Positions 43,430 through 52,625 of a stretch of DNA of 64,000 bases are shown here, piece by piece. The position numbers and the translations under genes were made by a program. The notes under the pieces are model-generated. The model was not told the origin of the DNA. It did not search any database and was given only the letters and a program-made list of their open reading frames with translations. The DNA lies in contig NZ_LMVB01000001.1 in assembly GCF_001510645.1 (NCBI RefSeq), positions 1,354,436 through 1,418,435 of the forward strand, in the 5' to 3' direction. The stretch comes from Paenibacillus sp. FJAT-29882 (GTDB taxonomy: Bacteria; Bacillota; Bacilli; Bacillales; DSM-1321). Numbering within the stretch: position 1 is the stretch's first letter; every line of letters starts with the position of its first letter.

Positions 43430-44857
43430 ATGTTATTCGATTTATATAAACCTGATCGACACTGGAAAAATATTGAGCTGTGGCAAGATGTTACAGATGA
43501 GAAGTGGAATGATTGGATTTGGCAGCTTACGAATACAATTCGAACATTAGATGATTTAAAAAAAGTGATTAACCTTACACCGGATGAAGAAGAAGGTGTT
43601 CGAATATCGACGAAAACGATTCCGCTTAATATTACACCCTATTATGCCTCACTAATGAATCCTGATGACCCACGATGTCCAATACGAATGCAAAGTGTCC
43701 CGATTTCAAGTGAAATGCATAAAACGAAATATGATATGGAAGATCCGCTTCATGAAGACGAAGATTCCCCGGTGCCAGGGTTAACCCATCGTTATCCGGA
43801 CCGGGTCCTGTTTTTAGTGACGAATCAATGCTCTATGTATTGCAGGTATTGTACACGAAGAAGATTTTCTGGGCAGATTGGAATGGGGGTTCCAAAGAAA
43901 CAACTTGATGCAGCGATTCAATATATTAGGGAAACGCCAGCTGTTCGTGATGTTCTTTTATCTGGTGGCGACGGACTTTTGATTAACGATACGATTCTGG
44001 AATATATATTGAAAAATTTGCGTGACATCCCACATGTGGAAATTATCAGGATCGGGACACGTGCGCCTGTTGTTTTTCCGCATCGGATCACCGAAAATTT
44101 ATGTACAATTTTAAAAAAATATCACCCAGTATGGCTCAATACACATTTCAATACATCCATTGAAATAACAGAAGAAGCAAAGAAAGCGTGCGAAATGCTT
44201 GCTGATGCTGGTGTTCCTGTAGGCAATCAGGCTGTTATTCTCGCAGGAATTAATGACAGTGTGCCGATTATGAAAAAATTAATGCATGATCTCGTGAAAA
44301 TCCGCGTCAGGCCTTATTATATTTACCAATGTGATCTGTCTGAAGGAATCGGTCATTTTAGGGCACCGATTTCAAAAGGAATTGAGATCATTGAAGGATT
44401 GCGGGGACACACTTCAGGTTATGCCATTCCAACTTTTGTCGTCGACGCTCCTGGTGGCGGAGGAAAAATTACTCTTCAGCCTAATTACATTATTTCGCAA
44501 TCACCAGAGAAAACAGTTCTTCGCAACTTTGAAGGTGTTATTTCAACGTATCCCGAACCAGAAAATTACACACCAGGGCGGGCAGATGATTACTTTGAGA
44601 GTATTTACCCGCACGCTGGAAATAAACGCTCAGATATTGGCATTGCTGGTTTGCTGAATGAAAGTAAGTTCAATTTGGTCCCTGAAGGACTTGAACGTTT
44701 ATATCGTCGTGAAAAATATGAAAATAATCCTGAACATAGTACATTAAAGGATCAACGTGAAAAGCGTGACATCTTAAAAGAAAAAAAATATCAGGCACAA
44801 CTAAAGAAAATGTCATCTGCAAAGAGTGATCAAGATAAGGGGGATCAAAATGGATAA
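43430..44857 (+). CDS. kamA: lysine 2,3-aminomutase
   Basis: A radical-SAM, PLP-dependent enzyme that converts L-lysine to L-beta-lysine. 475 residues. The [4Fe-4S] motif is CSMYCRYCTRR (about residues 135-145), SGGDGLLI (about 180) lies in the SAM-binding region, and the PLP lysine is probably in the DAPGGGGKI motif (about 345). The C-terminal extension is very charged (EKRDILKEKKYQAQLKKM). ATG 43430 follows CAAGGGGG; an ATG at 43427 is also possible. It overlaps yokU by 8 bases. Homologues in B. subtilis form the yodTSRQP-kamA set. Confidence 0.96.
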   Translation: MLFDLYKPDRHWKNIELWQDVTDEKWNDWIWQLTNTIRTLDDLKKVINLTPDEEEGVRISTKTIPLNITPYYASLMNPDDPRCPIRMQSVPISSEMHKTKYDMEDPLHEDEDSPVPGLTHRYPDRVLFLVTNQCSMYCRYCTRRRFSGQIGMGVPKKQLDAAIQYIRETPAVRDVLLSGGDGLLINDTILEYILKNLRDIPHVEIIRIGTRAPVVFPHRITENLCTILKKYHPVWLNTHFNTSIEITEEAKKACEMLADAGVPVGNQAVILAGINDSVPIMKKLMHDLVKIRVRPYYIYQCDLSEGIGHFRAPISKGIEIIEGLRGHTSGYAIPTFVVDAPGGGGKITLQPNYIISQSPEKTVLRNFEGVISTYPEPENYTPGRADDYFESIYPHAGNKRSDIGIAGLLNESKFNLVPEGLERLYRREKYENNPEHSTLKDQREKRDILKEKKYQAQLKKMSSAKSDQDKGDQNG

Positions 44858-45128
44858 ATGCAGCTGGTGTGAAGTCGCTGGGATTGTACTTGGTGCTGGA
44901 TCGGTCTATTGGGAGCTTCCAGATGGTACAAAAGCCATTGAAATCTTAAATACTCCCACCTATTCCTGTGAAAGCTGTGGGGCTGTGTATCAAAATGACG
45001 AAACGGTGAAACAAATTGAAGACCAACTATTCTTAATCTCTACGGAGAACTTAAATAAAACGGTTGATTTTCAAGAATTGATGAAGATGAAGCGACTGCT
45101 TAAGCGAAACTATTTTGACTTTTCGTGA
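44850..45128 (+). CDS. yokU: YokU family zinc-ribbon-like protein
   Basis: A 92-residue protein with CSWC (residues 4-7) and CESC (about 41-44) that together could bind one zinc. The WELPDGTKAIEIL segment lies between them, and the C-terminus is helical and basic. The start ATG 44850 overlaps the end of kamA by 8 bases and has AAGGGGG upstream, so it is co-expressed. This kamA-yokU pairing occurs in B. subtilis. A role in lysine-aminomutase maturation or control is plausible but unknown. A terminator follows at 45234. Confidence 0.88.
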   Translation: MDKCSWCEVAGIVLGAGSVYWELPDGTKAIEILNTPTYSCESCGAVYQNDETVKQIEDQLFLISTENLNKTVDFQELMKMKRLLKRNYFDFS

Positions 45129-45233
45129 ATACAATTTGTTCTCCTCTATATTTGTTACGATAATAAAATTGTAGCAGTAGGGCGAATAAGCGAAAATGTA
45201 ACCATTCTGTTGAAACAATAGTAGTAATGATAG

Positions 45234-45267
45234 AGAACATCCGACTTCTATCTGGATGTTCTTTTTT
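45234..45267 (+). terminator. terminator after yokU
   Basis: AGAACATCC (45234-45242) / GGATGTTCT (45254-45262) then TTTTT. Marks the end of the kam cluster. Confidence 0.85.
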
Positions 45268-45327
45268 GACGGCAAGACAAATCTCCATTATATTTATGTC
45301 AGATTTAATTTATTTTGGAGGGTTATC

Positions 45328-45549
45328 ATGAAGTCTTTTTACACTTTTTTAATGAAATATCGCCAGCCGAAAGAAGTGGATGAAATGACGAAATTTGCGA
45401 ATGAAGCATTTAATGATCATACATTTCCGAAGCAAGCTAATAATTATGATGAACTTAGCCGGTATTTAGAAATGAATGGGCATTATCTACGCAGTATGTC
45501 TATTTTTGATGAAGCTTGGGATGTGTATATGTTGAACGAGAAGAGATGA
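45328..45549 (+). CDS. yozE: YozE family protein
   Basis: A 73-residue UPF0346/YozE protein, a small all-helical sterile-alpha-like fold. Family segments KSFYTFLMKYRQP, FANEAFNDHTFPKQ and YDELSRYLEMNG are present. The start is ATG 45328 after TTGGAGGG; longer upstream frame has no site. The neighbours yodN and yozD are the same as in B. subtilis. Biochemical function unknown. Confidence 0.92.
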   Translation: MKSFYTFLMKYRQPKEVDEMTKFANEAFNDHTFPKQANNYDELSRYLEMNGHYLRSMSIFDEAWDVYMLNEKR

Positions 45550-45580
45550 TACATTCATAAATCAAATGAGGTATCTATGG

Positions 45581-45688
45581 ATGTTTGTTCATACAAAGCT
45601 AATTGCTTATCGGCTTATTAGTAATGGCTACACTAAAAGGTTGGATATTGTGAAATTACAGCTACTAATGAGTAACCAGATTTACTGA
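45581..45688 (+). CDS. possible 35-residue peptide
   Basis: A short frame MFVHTKLIAYRLISNGYTKR... of 35 residues, basic and helical in appearance. ATG 45581 is 8 bases after GAGGT (45568-45572), and a strong terminator begins 22 bases after the stop. No family is recognised. The terminator could instead belong to yozE, so this is weakly supported. Confidence 0.3.
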   Translation: MFVHTKLIAYRLISNGYTKRLDIVKLQLLMSNQIY

Positions 45689-45709
45689 ATAGTGTAAACA
45701 AGAATTGAG

Positions 45710-45752
45710 AGCTAGTCCTTTTTTTACGACTGAAAAAGGACTGGCTTTTTTG
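45710..45752 (+). terminator. terminator downstream of yozE
   Basis: AGCTAGTCCTTTTT / AAAAAGGACTGGCT with one G-U pair, followed by TTTTTT. Confidence 0.85.
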
Positions 45753-45875
45753 TATGCGGTTATAAAGGAAATAATACAATGGCATCAGAGAATTCAGATT
45801 AACGCAGTGAATATATTCTGCATATACTTTATATTAATTAAACATATAGGACCGATTTATAAGGGGATGTCTCTT

Positions 45876-46577
45876 ATGGGGAAAAAGAAACAGCCGAAAT
45901 TCAAGAAAGGCGATACAGTGGTTATTACGATGTATGGGACAGTAGGGAAAATCACAGATGTGAAATTTATGGATGAATCTTTTGTTTACGAAGTGAATTA
46001 CAGTCAAGGTCTTTATTTAGAAAACACACTTCAAAGTGTCGAAGAATATGAAGGCGAGTTAGTGCCTGATTCAGAGCATATTGATATTGAATATAAATTT
46101 ACCTTCGGTGACCTCGTTCAAGTTGATGGATATGAGCGTGATTATTTTAAAATACTTGGCTTTAGAACCGAGATATGGCGTTATAAAGAAGATGCCTGGG
46201 AAGATATTGTCTATGAACTTTCTAGAATTTCCGACGGAGAATGGCTCGAAGCCCATGAGGAGGAAATTACGTTAATTGCTGATGCAGAACGAGCTGAAAG
46301 TATTATGTCTAAATTAGGTCTTATTGAGGACCAGCAAAAAACATCCAAAGTTGCTGACTCCTTGAAAAAAAATGGGCTAAAAACAGAACCAATCTCGAAC
46401 GTTCAAGATGGTGATAAAAAGGAGTTTATAGATGGTTTGCTCGATCTTTATAATGATTATCAATTGCTTTATAAATGGTTTGGGGATGAAGACTATTTTC
46501 ATGTAATGAAAATAGCCCTATTAAAAATAAAAAAGACAGTGGAAGATACGGCAGGTGATGGAAAATTAAAGAATTGA
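45876..46577 (+). CDS. yodN: YodN-like protein
   Basis: A 233-residue acidic soluble protein. The first 60 residues resemble a KOW/SH3-like barrel (PKFKKGDTVVITMYGTVGKI), repeated in modified form at about 75-130 (FGDLVQVDGYERDYFKILGF). The C-terminal third is helical. The start is ATG 45876 with AAGGGGA upstream; a longer open frame reaches into the preceding terminator and is not used. Position between yozE and yozD identifies it as the yodN counterpart, though it is shorter than my recollection of B. subtilis YodN. Function unknown. Confidence 0.75.
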   Translation: MGKKKQPKFKKGDTVVITMYGTVGKITDVKFMDESFVYEVNYSQGLYLENTLQSVEEYEGELVPDSEHIDIEYKFTFGDLVQVDGYERDYFKILGFRTEIWRYKEDAWEDIVYELSRISDGEWLEAHEEEITLIADAERAESIMSKLGLIEDQQKTSKVADSLKKNGLKTEPISNVQDGDKKEFIDGLLDLYNDYQLLYKWFGDEDYFHVMKIALLKIKKTVEDTAGDGKLKN

Positions 46578-46644
46578 AGGAATAAAATCAAGCAGTCATA
46601 ATTCGTCTTGCAGGCTCATACATCTTTAATAAGGGGGCGATGAC

Positions 46645-46815
46645 ATGCGAGAAATTGAGGTATTCATTGATACAGAAGAAATTGCGGAATTCTTCTTTCA
46701 GGAGTTAATGAAACGGGGCTATATACCGACTGAAGAGGAGTTAGAAGATCTTGCAGACATCACATTCGATTATTTGCTTGATAAATGTATTATCGATGAA
46801 GATACTGAGGACTAA
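46645..46815 (+). CDS. yozD: YozD family protein
   Basis: A 56-residue very acidic protein: MREIEVFIDTEEIAEFFFQE, then helix-rich EEELEDLADITFDYLLDK, ending EDTED. AAGGGGGCG lies upstream of the ATG. Too short for routine ORF lists, but the sequence and its place after yodN match B. subtilis yozD. Function unknown. Confidence 0.85.
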   Translation: MREIEVFIDTEEIAEFFFQELMKRGYIPTEEELEDLADITFDYLLDKCIIDEDTED

Positions 46816-47212
46816 CTTGGGTGGAATTTACACTTTCCCATATCAGTTTAACTCACTTTAGCGGATAACCCCTCACTTCTTTAAAAAGGTTAGACTTACT
46901 GTGTGATCAACATAGTGACTATGTCAAAAAACATACATGGCGCACCAAAGCATTGTTTCTCCTCAGCAATGCTTTTTTTTGCTTAGCCTAACGGTATAAA
47001 CTGAAAAATAGAGTTACCCCTGTTTTTACACGAAGTTTTTAAAATCTTCCAAAGGAACTGATATAGATGAGATAACAACGGTATTGAATAGCATGCATTT
47101 TTAACAAAAATCAATTATAATGAAGATTCCGTGCACATTTCCATTTTAGGAAGGTGCTATGGTATAGTTATTTGCGGTATTTACTATTTAAGCTTTAGAG
47201 GAGGACACAAAA
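46816..47212. other. intergenic region yozD-deoD with terminator
   Basis: No gene is seen. A terminator AAAGCATTG / CAATGCTTTTTTTT lies at 46947-46980. The last 150 bases presumably contain the deoD promoter. Confidence 0.7.
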
Positions 47213-47917
47213 GTGAGTGTACATATTGGTGCAAAAGAAAATGAAATTGCTGAAACGGTCTTGTTACCTGGAGATCCACTTAGGGCAAAATATATAGCAG
47301 AAACATTTTTGGAAAACGCTACACTTTACAATGAAGTTAGAAACATGTTTGGCTACACAGGCACATATAAAGGAAAAAGAATTTCTGTTCAGGGTACAGG
47401 AATGGGTGTACCTTCGATTTCTATTTATGTTAATGAATTGATTAATAGCTATAATGTTCAAAACCTCATTCGTGTTGGTACAGCTGGAGCCATTCAAAAA
47501 GACGTAAAGGTACGTGACGTTATTCTTGCAATGAGTGCTTCAACAGACTCACAAATAAACCGTTTAACATTCGGTGGTATTGACTACGCACCAACAGCAG
47601 ATTTCGATTTATTAAGAAAAGCATATGAAGCAGGTCTTGCAAAAGGTTTGCAATTAAAAGCTGGTAATGTCTTTACAGCAGATCATTTTTACAATGAAAA
47701 CAGTGATTTAGAAAAATTGGCGAGATACCAAATCCTTGCCATAGAAATGGAGTCTGCAGCACTTTACACGCTTGCTGCCAAGTTTGGTCGGAAAGCTCTG
47801 TCTATCCTGACAATTAGCGATCATATTCTTACAGGGGAAGAAACAACTTCAGAAGAACGTCAAACTACATTTAATGACATGGTTGAAGTTGCTTTAGAGG
47901 CAGCGATTCAAGAATAA
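47213..47917 (+). CDS. deoD: purine nucleoside phosphorylase, DeoD type
   Basis: Reversible phosphorolysis of purine (deoxy)ribonucleosides; the hexameric bacterial type. 234 residues. Seen: [20 protein letters not shown] with [13 protein letters not shown] (phosphate-binding Gly-Asp-Pro), [17 protein letters not shown] (about 65-81), RVGTAGAI, and the purine-site [12 protein letters not shown] (about 201-212). The start is GTG 47213 with AGAGGAGG upstream. With the partial adenosine deaminase gene at the window start it covers two steps of purine salvage. Confidence 0.96.
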   Translation: MSVHIGAKENEIAETVLLPGDPLRAKYIAETFLENATLYNEVRNMFGYTGTYKGKRISVQGTGMGVPSISIYVNELINSYNVQNLIRVGTAGAIQKDVKVRDVILAMSASTDSQINRLTFGGIDYAPTADFDLLRKAYEAGLAKGLQLKAGNVFTADHFYNENSDLEKLARYQILAIEMESAALYTLAAKFGRKALSILTISDHILTGEETTSEERQTTFNDMVEVALEAAIQE

Positions 47918-47932
47918 GATGAAACGTTCAAT

Positions 47933-47978
47933 TATGGGATAGTTTGCTGATTGAAGAAATTTGGCTAACTATCCCATA
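47933..47978 (+). terminator. hairpin after deoD
   Basis: TATGGGATAGTT (47933-47944) and AACTATCCCATA (47967-47978) are perfect 12-bp complements. The T-run comes only about 16 bases later (CCTTTTTTTG). Confidence 0.7.
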
Positions 47979-48169
47979 ACACTTTCATTATCCTTTTTTT
48001 GCTTAACCTAAACATTTATATTTTTAGTAAAGACATAAATCTGGTAAAATAATTTTACATACAAACTAATGTTACATTTATTTGCATAAACGGGCTGTAA
48101 GATCCGGTAGTTACCCTAAATGAATATGAGTGAAAATTGAAGGTACAAATTGAAAGTGGTGAACACGCA

Positions 48170-49654
48170 TTGGAAGAAGAAAATAAACAAACAGATTCTC
48201 CAGAAAAGACCCGATATGTTAAAATGAGAAGATTTCCGTTTATTATGGGGATATTTTTACTTGTTTTTTTAACGGCAGGAATTACTACGATTGCGCTGAC
48301 TTTTGGAACAGATAAAGTCGAATCATCTTTACCTTCTCAAATGTCTTCCGGTGAACATCCTGAATTCGCCAAACTTTATTCTACTTATGACACATTAAAG
48401 AATCAATTTTATCAAGATGTAAATGAAACGGACCTTGTGAACGGTGCCATTGATGGTATGATTAAAGCACTTGATGATCCATATTCTACCTATATGAATC
48501 AAGAAGAAGCAAAGAGCTTTCAAGAAAGTATTTCTGCTTCTTTTGAAGGAATCGGTGCAGAAATTCAACAGGAAAATTCATTTATTAAGGTCGTTTCTCC
48601 GATTAAGGGTTCTCCAGCAGAGAAAGCTGGAATTAAGCCTAATGACTTAATTCTAAGCGTGAACGGTGACAGTTTGGAGGGTGTAAACTCAACTGAAGCT
48701 GTCATGAAGATAAGGGGAAAAAAAGGAACTAAAGTTGACTTAGAAATTTCTCGAGAAGGATCTGAAAAACCAATTGATATCACAATTACACGTGATACCA
48801 TTCCAGTTGAAACAGTTTATGCCGAAATGCTGGACAATCATATTGCTAAAATTCAAGTAACTAGCTTTTCAATCGATACTGCTAATGAATTAAAGCAGGC
48901 TATTGCAGAAATGGATAAGCAGGGGATGAAGGGTATGATTCTGGATTTGCGTGGTAATCCAGGTGGACTTCTTGATCAAGCCGAAGAAATTGCTAGCATC
49001 TTTGTACCAAATGGCAAACCTATTTTACAAGTGGAAAATCGGACAGGCGAGAAACAGGTGGCTAACGCAAGAAACAATGGTGTGTTTGAAAAACCTGTAG
49101 TCGTGTTGATCGATGGCGGTAGTGCAAGTGCTTCGGAAATCGTAGCTGCTGCAGTCAAAGAATCAGCTGGTATTCAGCTTATCGGAGAAAAATCATTTGG
49201 TAAAGGAACCGTACAAACAGCAACTGATTTTAAAGATGGCTCTAACTTTAAATTTACAGCGGCAAAATGGCTGACTCCTAATGGAAACTGGATACATTCT
49301 AAAGGAATCGAACCAGATGTTTTAGTTAAACTTCCAGATTATGCGAGTCTTACTTATATTTCACCTGAAAAAGCACTGAAAGTATCTGAATCAGGTGTGG
49401 AAGTGAAAACGGCAGAGAAAATGTTAGAAGTCGCAGGGTATAAACCTGGCAAAATTGATGGTTTCTTCGACAATGAAACTGAAAAAGCTGTATCACAATT
49501 CCAAAAAGACCAAAGTATCAAGGTAACGGGAATTCTTACTGGTGAATCTACGACAAAGCTTATGCAAGTTCTGCGAGAAAAGATCCTTGCAAACGATACA
49601 CAGTTAAAAAAAGCATCGGAAGTACTTGAAACTCAGTTAAATACTAGCAAATAA
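48170..49654 (+). CDS. ctpA: carboxyl-terminal processing serine protease
   Basis: An S41 family protease with one N-terminal membrane anchor (FIMGIFLLVFLTAGITTIAL, about residues 22-42) and an extracytoplasmic catalytic part. A PDZ domain spans about 105-185 (GIGAEIQQENSFIKVVSPIK, PAEKAGIKPNDLILSVNG). The Ser-Lys dyad lies in GGSASASEIVAAAVKE and GEKSFGKGTVQT. A peptidoglycan-binding domain ends the protein (AEKMLEVAGYKPGKIDGFFD). TTG 48170 has AAAGTGGTGA at good spacing; TTG 48137 is an alternative. The closest match by location is B. subtilis ctpA; CtpB, a sporulation signalling protease, is a paralogue. Confidence 0.9.
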   Translation: MEEENKQTDSPEKTRYVKMRRFPFIMGIFLLVFLTAGITTIALTFGTDKVESSLPSQMSSGEHPEFAKLYSTYDTLKNQFYQDVNETDLVNGAIDGMIKALDDPYSTYMNQEEAKSFQESISASFEGIGAEIQQENSFIKVVSPIKGSPAEKAGIKPNDLILSVNGDSLEGVNSTEAVMKIRGKKGTKVDLEISREGSEKPIDITITRDTIPVETVYAEMLDNHIAKIQVTSFSIDTANELKQAIAEMDKQGMKGMILDLRGNPGGLLDQAEEIASIFVPNGKPILQVENRTGEKQVANARNNGVFEKPVVVLIDGGSASASEIVAAAVKESAGIQLIGEKSFGKGTVQTATDFKDGSNFKFTAAKWLTPNGNWIHSKGIEPDVLVKLPDYASLTYISPEKALKVSESGVEVKTAEKMLEVAGYKPGKIDGFFDNETEKAVSQFQKDQSIKVTGILTGESTTKLMQVLREKILANDTQLKKASEVLETQLNTSK

Positions 49655-49657
49655 TCA

Positions 49658-49703
49658 AACCAGCAAAGTTTCTCTAAAAGGACACTTTGCTGGTTTTTTT
49701 GTT
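49658..49703 (+). terminator. terminator after ctpA
   Basis: AACCAGCAAAGT (49658-49669) / ACTTTGCTGGTT (49684-49695) then TTTTTTT. Confidence 0.9.
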
Positions 49704-49814
49704 GAATTTTCATGCGACGAGCGTTGTAACGCAGCAAGATACATGTTAAGTCACGTTAACTTATGGTACACTGCTAGTGAAAGTAAATTGATTTGAAACA
49801 GGAGTTTATTTAGA

Positions 49815-50735
49815 ATGGAAAAAATGACAGAGGTATACATATTAAGTGGTTTTCTAGGAAGCGGGAAGACGACATTATTGCAGGAAATTATTCAACAGGA
49901 AAATGAAGCAGGGCGTAAAGCAGCAATTTTATTGAATGAACTTGGCAGTGTTTCCGTTGATACGGCAAGGCTAGGGGATGAGGTTCCTTTCAAAGAGCTA
50001 CTAGGTGGCTGTATTTGTTGCACCATTCAAGATAAGGTGGAAGTGCAGCTACATAGTTTGCTATCTGAGCATGAACTTGATGCGATTTATATAGAAACAA
50101 CTGGAGCTGCTCATCCGGTTGAGGTATTGGATAGCATCATGAGTCCATTATTTGCTAAAAAGCTAAAATATCGCGGGATTATTACAGTAGTGGATTTACT
50201 TCGTTTCAGAGATCGGAACGAGCTGTCACCGCAGCTTCGTCAGCTTTTAATTGAACAGGTGCAGCATGCAGACTTTATCCTCTTAAACAAACAGGATTTG
50301 GTGAGTGAGTTAGAGGCAGGACAGCTTGTATACTCGATTCAGGCAATAAATCCTGAGGCAATAAGTTTACTTACTACACAAGCTAAAGTCTCCCTTTCTT
50401 CTTTACAAAAAATGAAAATGAAGAAAAAAAATGTCCATAGTCAATTGGATGTCCATAGTCATTTACATTTGCAGGCTATCGTCCATTCCTTCAAAAAGTC
50501 TATAGATCAAACCTCCTTCGAAGAGTGGCTTCGCGGTCTCCCGGATACGGTTTATCGAATGAAGGGCTATTTGTCCTTTACAAACGCTGAGCAGCCATAC
50601 TTATTTCAGTATTCTTACGGTATGCCAATCTATATGAATGAATTTATTAAAATGCCGCTCAATCTTGTTATTATTGGTGAAAAACTTAATGAAGAAGAGA
50701 TCCGGTATCAACTAATAGCTTTGGAAGAAAAATAG
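49815..50735 (+). CDS. CobW/COG0523 family GTP-binding metallochaperone
   Basis: A 306-residue G3E GTPase. The P-loop is GFLGSGKTTLL (about residues 13-23), the metal-binding motif is GCICCT (CxCC, about 65-70), and the guanine-specificity motif is LLNKQDLV (about 157-164). A His-rich linker (VHSQLDVHSHLHLQAIVHS) separates GTPase and C-terminal CobW domains. Bacillus relatives (YciC/ZagA, YjiA-like) insert zinc into client enzymes under zinc limitation. I see no Zur box upstream; a TAAGT...ACTTA dyad lies near 49750. AGGAG precedes the ATG. Zinc as metal is inference. Confidence 0.88.
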   Translation: MEKMTEVYILSGFLGSGKTTLLQEIIQQENEAGRKAAILLNELGSVSVDTARLGDEVPFKELLGGCICCTIQDKVEVQLHSLLSEHELDAIYIETTGAAHPVEVLDSIMSPLFAKKLKYRGIITVVDLLRFRDRNELSPQLRQLLIEQVQHADFILLNKQDLVSELEAGQLVYSIQAINPEAISLLTTQAKVSLSSLQKMKMKKKNVHSQLDVHSHLHLQAIVHSFKKSIDQTSFEEWLRGLPDTVYRMKGYLSFTNAEQPYLFQYSYGMPIYMNEFIKMPLNLVIIGEKLNEEEIRYQLIALEEK

Positions 50736-50820
50736 TTTTCGATCAGTTTTTCTTGAAATCTATTGGGGCAGATAGAAGTTAAGGTATAACCCATCTTGGA
50801 CAAAAAGGAGTAGACATAGC

Positions 50821-50862
50821 AAGAAGCTGGCTATGAAGAGTAAAAAGTCAGCTTCTTTGTTT
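50821..50862 (+). terminator. terminator after the CobW-family gene
   Basis: AAGAAGCTGGCT (50821-50832) / AGTCAGCTTCTT (50846-50857), one G-U pair, then TGTTTG. Confidence 0.7.
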
Positions 50863-50898
50863 GTAATTAGTTTTGAATTAGTACAATTTGTACGAAAA

Positions 50899-51144
50899 CT
50901 ACATGCTTCGTTCTCCAAATGCTGCAAAGGTTTTTTCGTCTTCGATTAAACCGCATGCTGCACATTGGACTCTCACCTCTGGTCCACGGTAAGGAAGATG
51001 AAATGGCTCTAAATTATCACTTGAGAATTCTTGTACAACTTCACCAGATTGAGGATCTTTTTTTACAGAAGTTGCGACTTGTTGAATAAGATTGAATCTT
51101 GATTTATTTGTTCGGCAATTTGGGCAGCGGTAAACTTGTGCCAA
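50899..51144 (-). CDS. small zinc-ribbon hypothetical protein
   Basis: An 81-residue protein with two CxxC pairs, YRCPNC (about residues 5-10) and QCAACG (about 58-63), which should form one zinc ribbon. The central part (FNLIQQVATSVKKDPQSGEV) is conserved-looking. Starting at TTG 51144, the ribosome site AAAGGAGTG lies 8 bases upstream; the longer GTG start at 51153 would lie inside it. Ribbon proteins of this size may bind RNA, DNA or partners. I do not recognise a named family. Confidence 0.7.
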   Translation of the reverse strand: MAQVYRCPNCRTNKSRFNLIQQVATSVKKDPQSGEVVQEFSSDNLEPFHLPYRGPEVRVQCAACGLIEDEKTFAAFGERSM

Positions 51145-51300
51145 TAGAATCACTCCTTTATACAGTTGGCTAAATACAGTTGGCTAAAACGATTTTGGTT
51201 TTGCTTTGAGCTGACAAAAATGTCATATAGGAAAGTAGATTGATCTATTATTAGGATTACCTTTATAAAGGGAATTATGTAAATCAAAGGGGGGAGTAAA

Positions 51301-51585
51301 ATGAATGAAGAAAACGCCAAAAATCTATTGCGAATCTATTCGAAATTATGGAAGAATCGAATAGTAGAGGAGCGAGGCAATAAAGCCGACGAATTTCTTC
51401 GCGAAAAAGTAAAAGGAGAACTGCTTGATGAAAACAGTCATCCAAGAGCGAGGAAAAATAGGTATGAGAAATTTTATTTATGTCTTCAAAGAGTTCATCA
51501 TTCCCAATTAAGCCGCGAAGAGAAGAGTATGATTATTTCGGTTTATCTGGAAGAAATGGAGAAATTAGCACAGACACCGATGTGA
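51301..51585 (+). CDS. hypothetical protein
   Basis: A 94-residue, highly charged, all-helical-looking protein (LLRIYSKLWKNRIVEERGNK; KFYLCLQRVHHSQLSREEKS). There is no signal peptide or membrane segment. AAAGGGGGGAG precedes the ATG with ideal spacing, so it is likely expressed. No family recognised. Confidence 0.65.
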   Translation: MNEENAKNLLRIYSKLWKNRIVEERGNKADEFLREKVKGELLDENSHPRARKNRYEKFYLCLQRVHHSQLSREEKSMIISVYLEEMEKLAQTPM

Positions 51586-51672
51586 TTATCTGGAATTTGT
51601 CACATTGTTTACTGATTTAACTCTCAATTCATGATATCTTGTTATAAATATAGTAATTAAAGGGGAAGAATG

Positions 51673-52134
51673 ATGAGAAAAAAAGTAGGAAGCATGTTAC
51701 TAATGATTTCAATGATCGTTCTTGCTGCTTGTTCTAACAATCAGGAGCAAGATACTGAACCAAAAATGCTAAACGTAGAGCTGACAATTAATCCTGAGCA
51801 TGCCCAAGTAAATGATGTCGTTACTTTTAAAGCTAAAGTTACATATGGTGATGAAGCAGTAGAAGATGCCGATGAAGTGAAGTTCGAAATTTGGCGTTCA
51901 CAAAGTGAAAACCATGAAACGATTGAAGTAAAACATTCAAAAGACGGGGTATATCAACTGGAGCAATCATTCTCTGAAGAAGGTACTTATTATGTGTATG
52001 CTCATGTACAAGCAAGAGACTTACATAATATGCCCAAGGAGGAATTTGTGATTGGGACTGCTAGTGAAACGGAAGAAAAAAGTGCAAGTCAATCGATGAA
52101 TGATGAAAATCAACATAACCATCACGATAAATAA
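51673..52134 (+). CDS. FixH/YtkA-like domain lipoprotein
   Basis: A 153-residue lipoprotein. The signal peptide ends in lipobox VLAAC (Cys about residue 20). The mature part (about 33-125) is a beta-sandwich of the YtkA-like type (MLNVELTINPEHAQVNDVVT, VYQLEQSFSEEGTYYVYAHV). The C-terminus is Ser/Glu-rich and ends in HNHHDK, which may bind metal. Such proteins are often near copper or cytochrome-oxidase functions, but no such gene is adjacent. ATG 51670 and 51673 are both possible; 51673 is better spaced from AGGGGAAG. A family A repeat follows. Confidence 0.8.
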   Translation: MRKKVGSMLLMISMIVLAACSNNQEQDTEPKMLNVELTINPEHAQVNDVVTFKAKVTYGDEAVEDADEVKFEIWRSQSENHETIEVKHSKDGVYQLEQSFSEEGTYYVYAHVQARDLHNMPKEEFVIGTASETEEKSASQSMNDENQHNHHDK

Positions 52135-52153
52135 TAGTAAACAGATATTGTCT

Positions 52154-52248
52154 TAGAAAGGGTCAGACCTCACCACTCTATATATCGTTTATCGTGTCAA
52201 ATACACGTTTTTTAACGATATATAGTAGATGTGGTCTGGTTCTTTTAT
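52154..52248. repeat. palindromic intergenic repeat, family A (well preserved)
   Basis: AAAGGGTCAGACCTCACCAC and TATATATCGTTTATC on the left pair with TTAACGATATATAGTAGATG and GTCTGGTTCTTTT on the right. It starts 20 bases after the stop of the lipoprotein gene. Confidence 0.8.
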
Positions 52249-52625
52249 TACGTTTAAAATTCTGAATATTACGTTTTTTTAAATGTGACAAATAATTATT
52301 TTTGTAATATAAAAGTAAAGAATGTTACATGAAAAGACTATAAAAAAAGTTGTCAATCCTAAATTACTAGTTTTATTTGGTAGTTAAGCGTGTGACTACC
52401 ATTGACAGCGACAAATAGAAGGAAATTGAATCTAGTTAGAAATACGTTAGAAAACTATTAATCTATAGGTTTTCGTTGAAAAAGCGATAGAATATTACTA
52501 CTCTGAATAGCAGTTCATTTCTTAATTTCCCCTCAAGGTAATTCATGGTACGAATGTTACAAAAAAAGCCGTGTTATGATTTTGGCAGAAAGAAAACACC
52601 ATTGAATTTCAGGGAGGAATTAATA
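52249..52625. other. long intergenic region upstream of the CAP-domain gene
   Basis: About 375 bp with no gene. The last part has TGTTATGAT (52574-52582), an extended -10 box, 44 bases before the start codon and a good promoter candidate. The remainder is AT-rich without clear symmetry. Confidence 0.45.

Noticed and set aside
49745..49763. Zur box upstream of the CobW-family gene
   Set aside because: The TAAGT...ACTTA dyad does not match the Bacillus Zur consensus.
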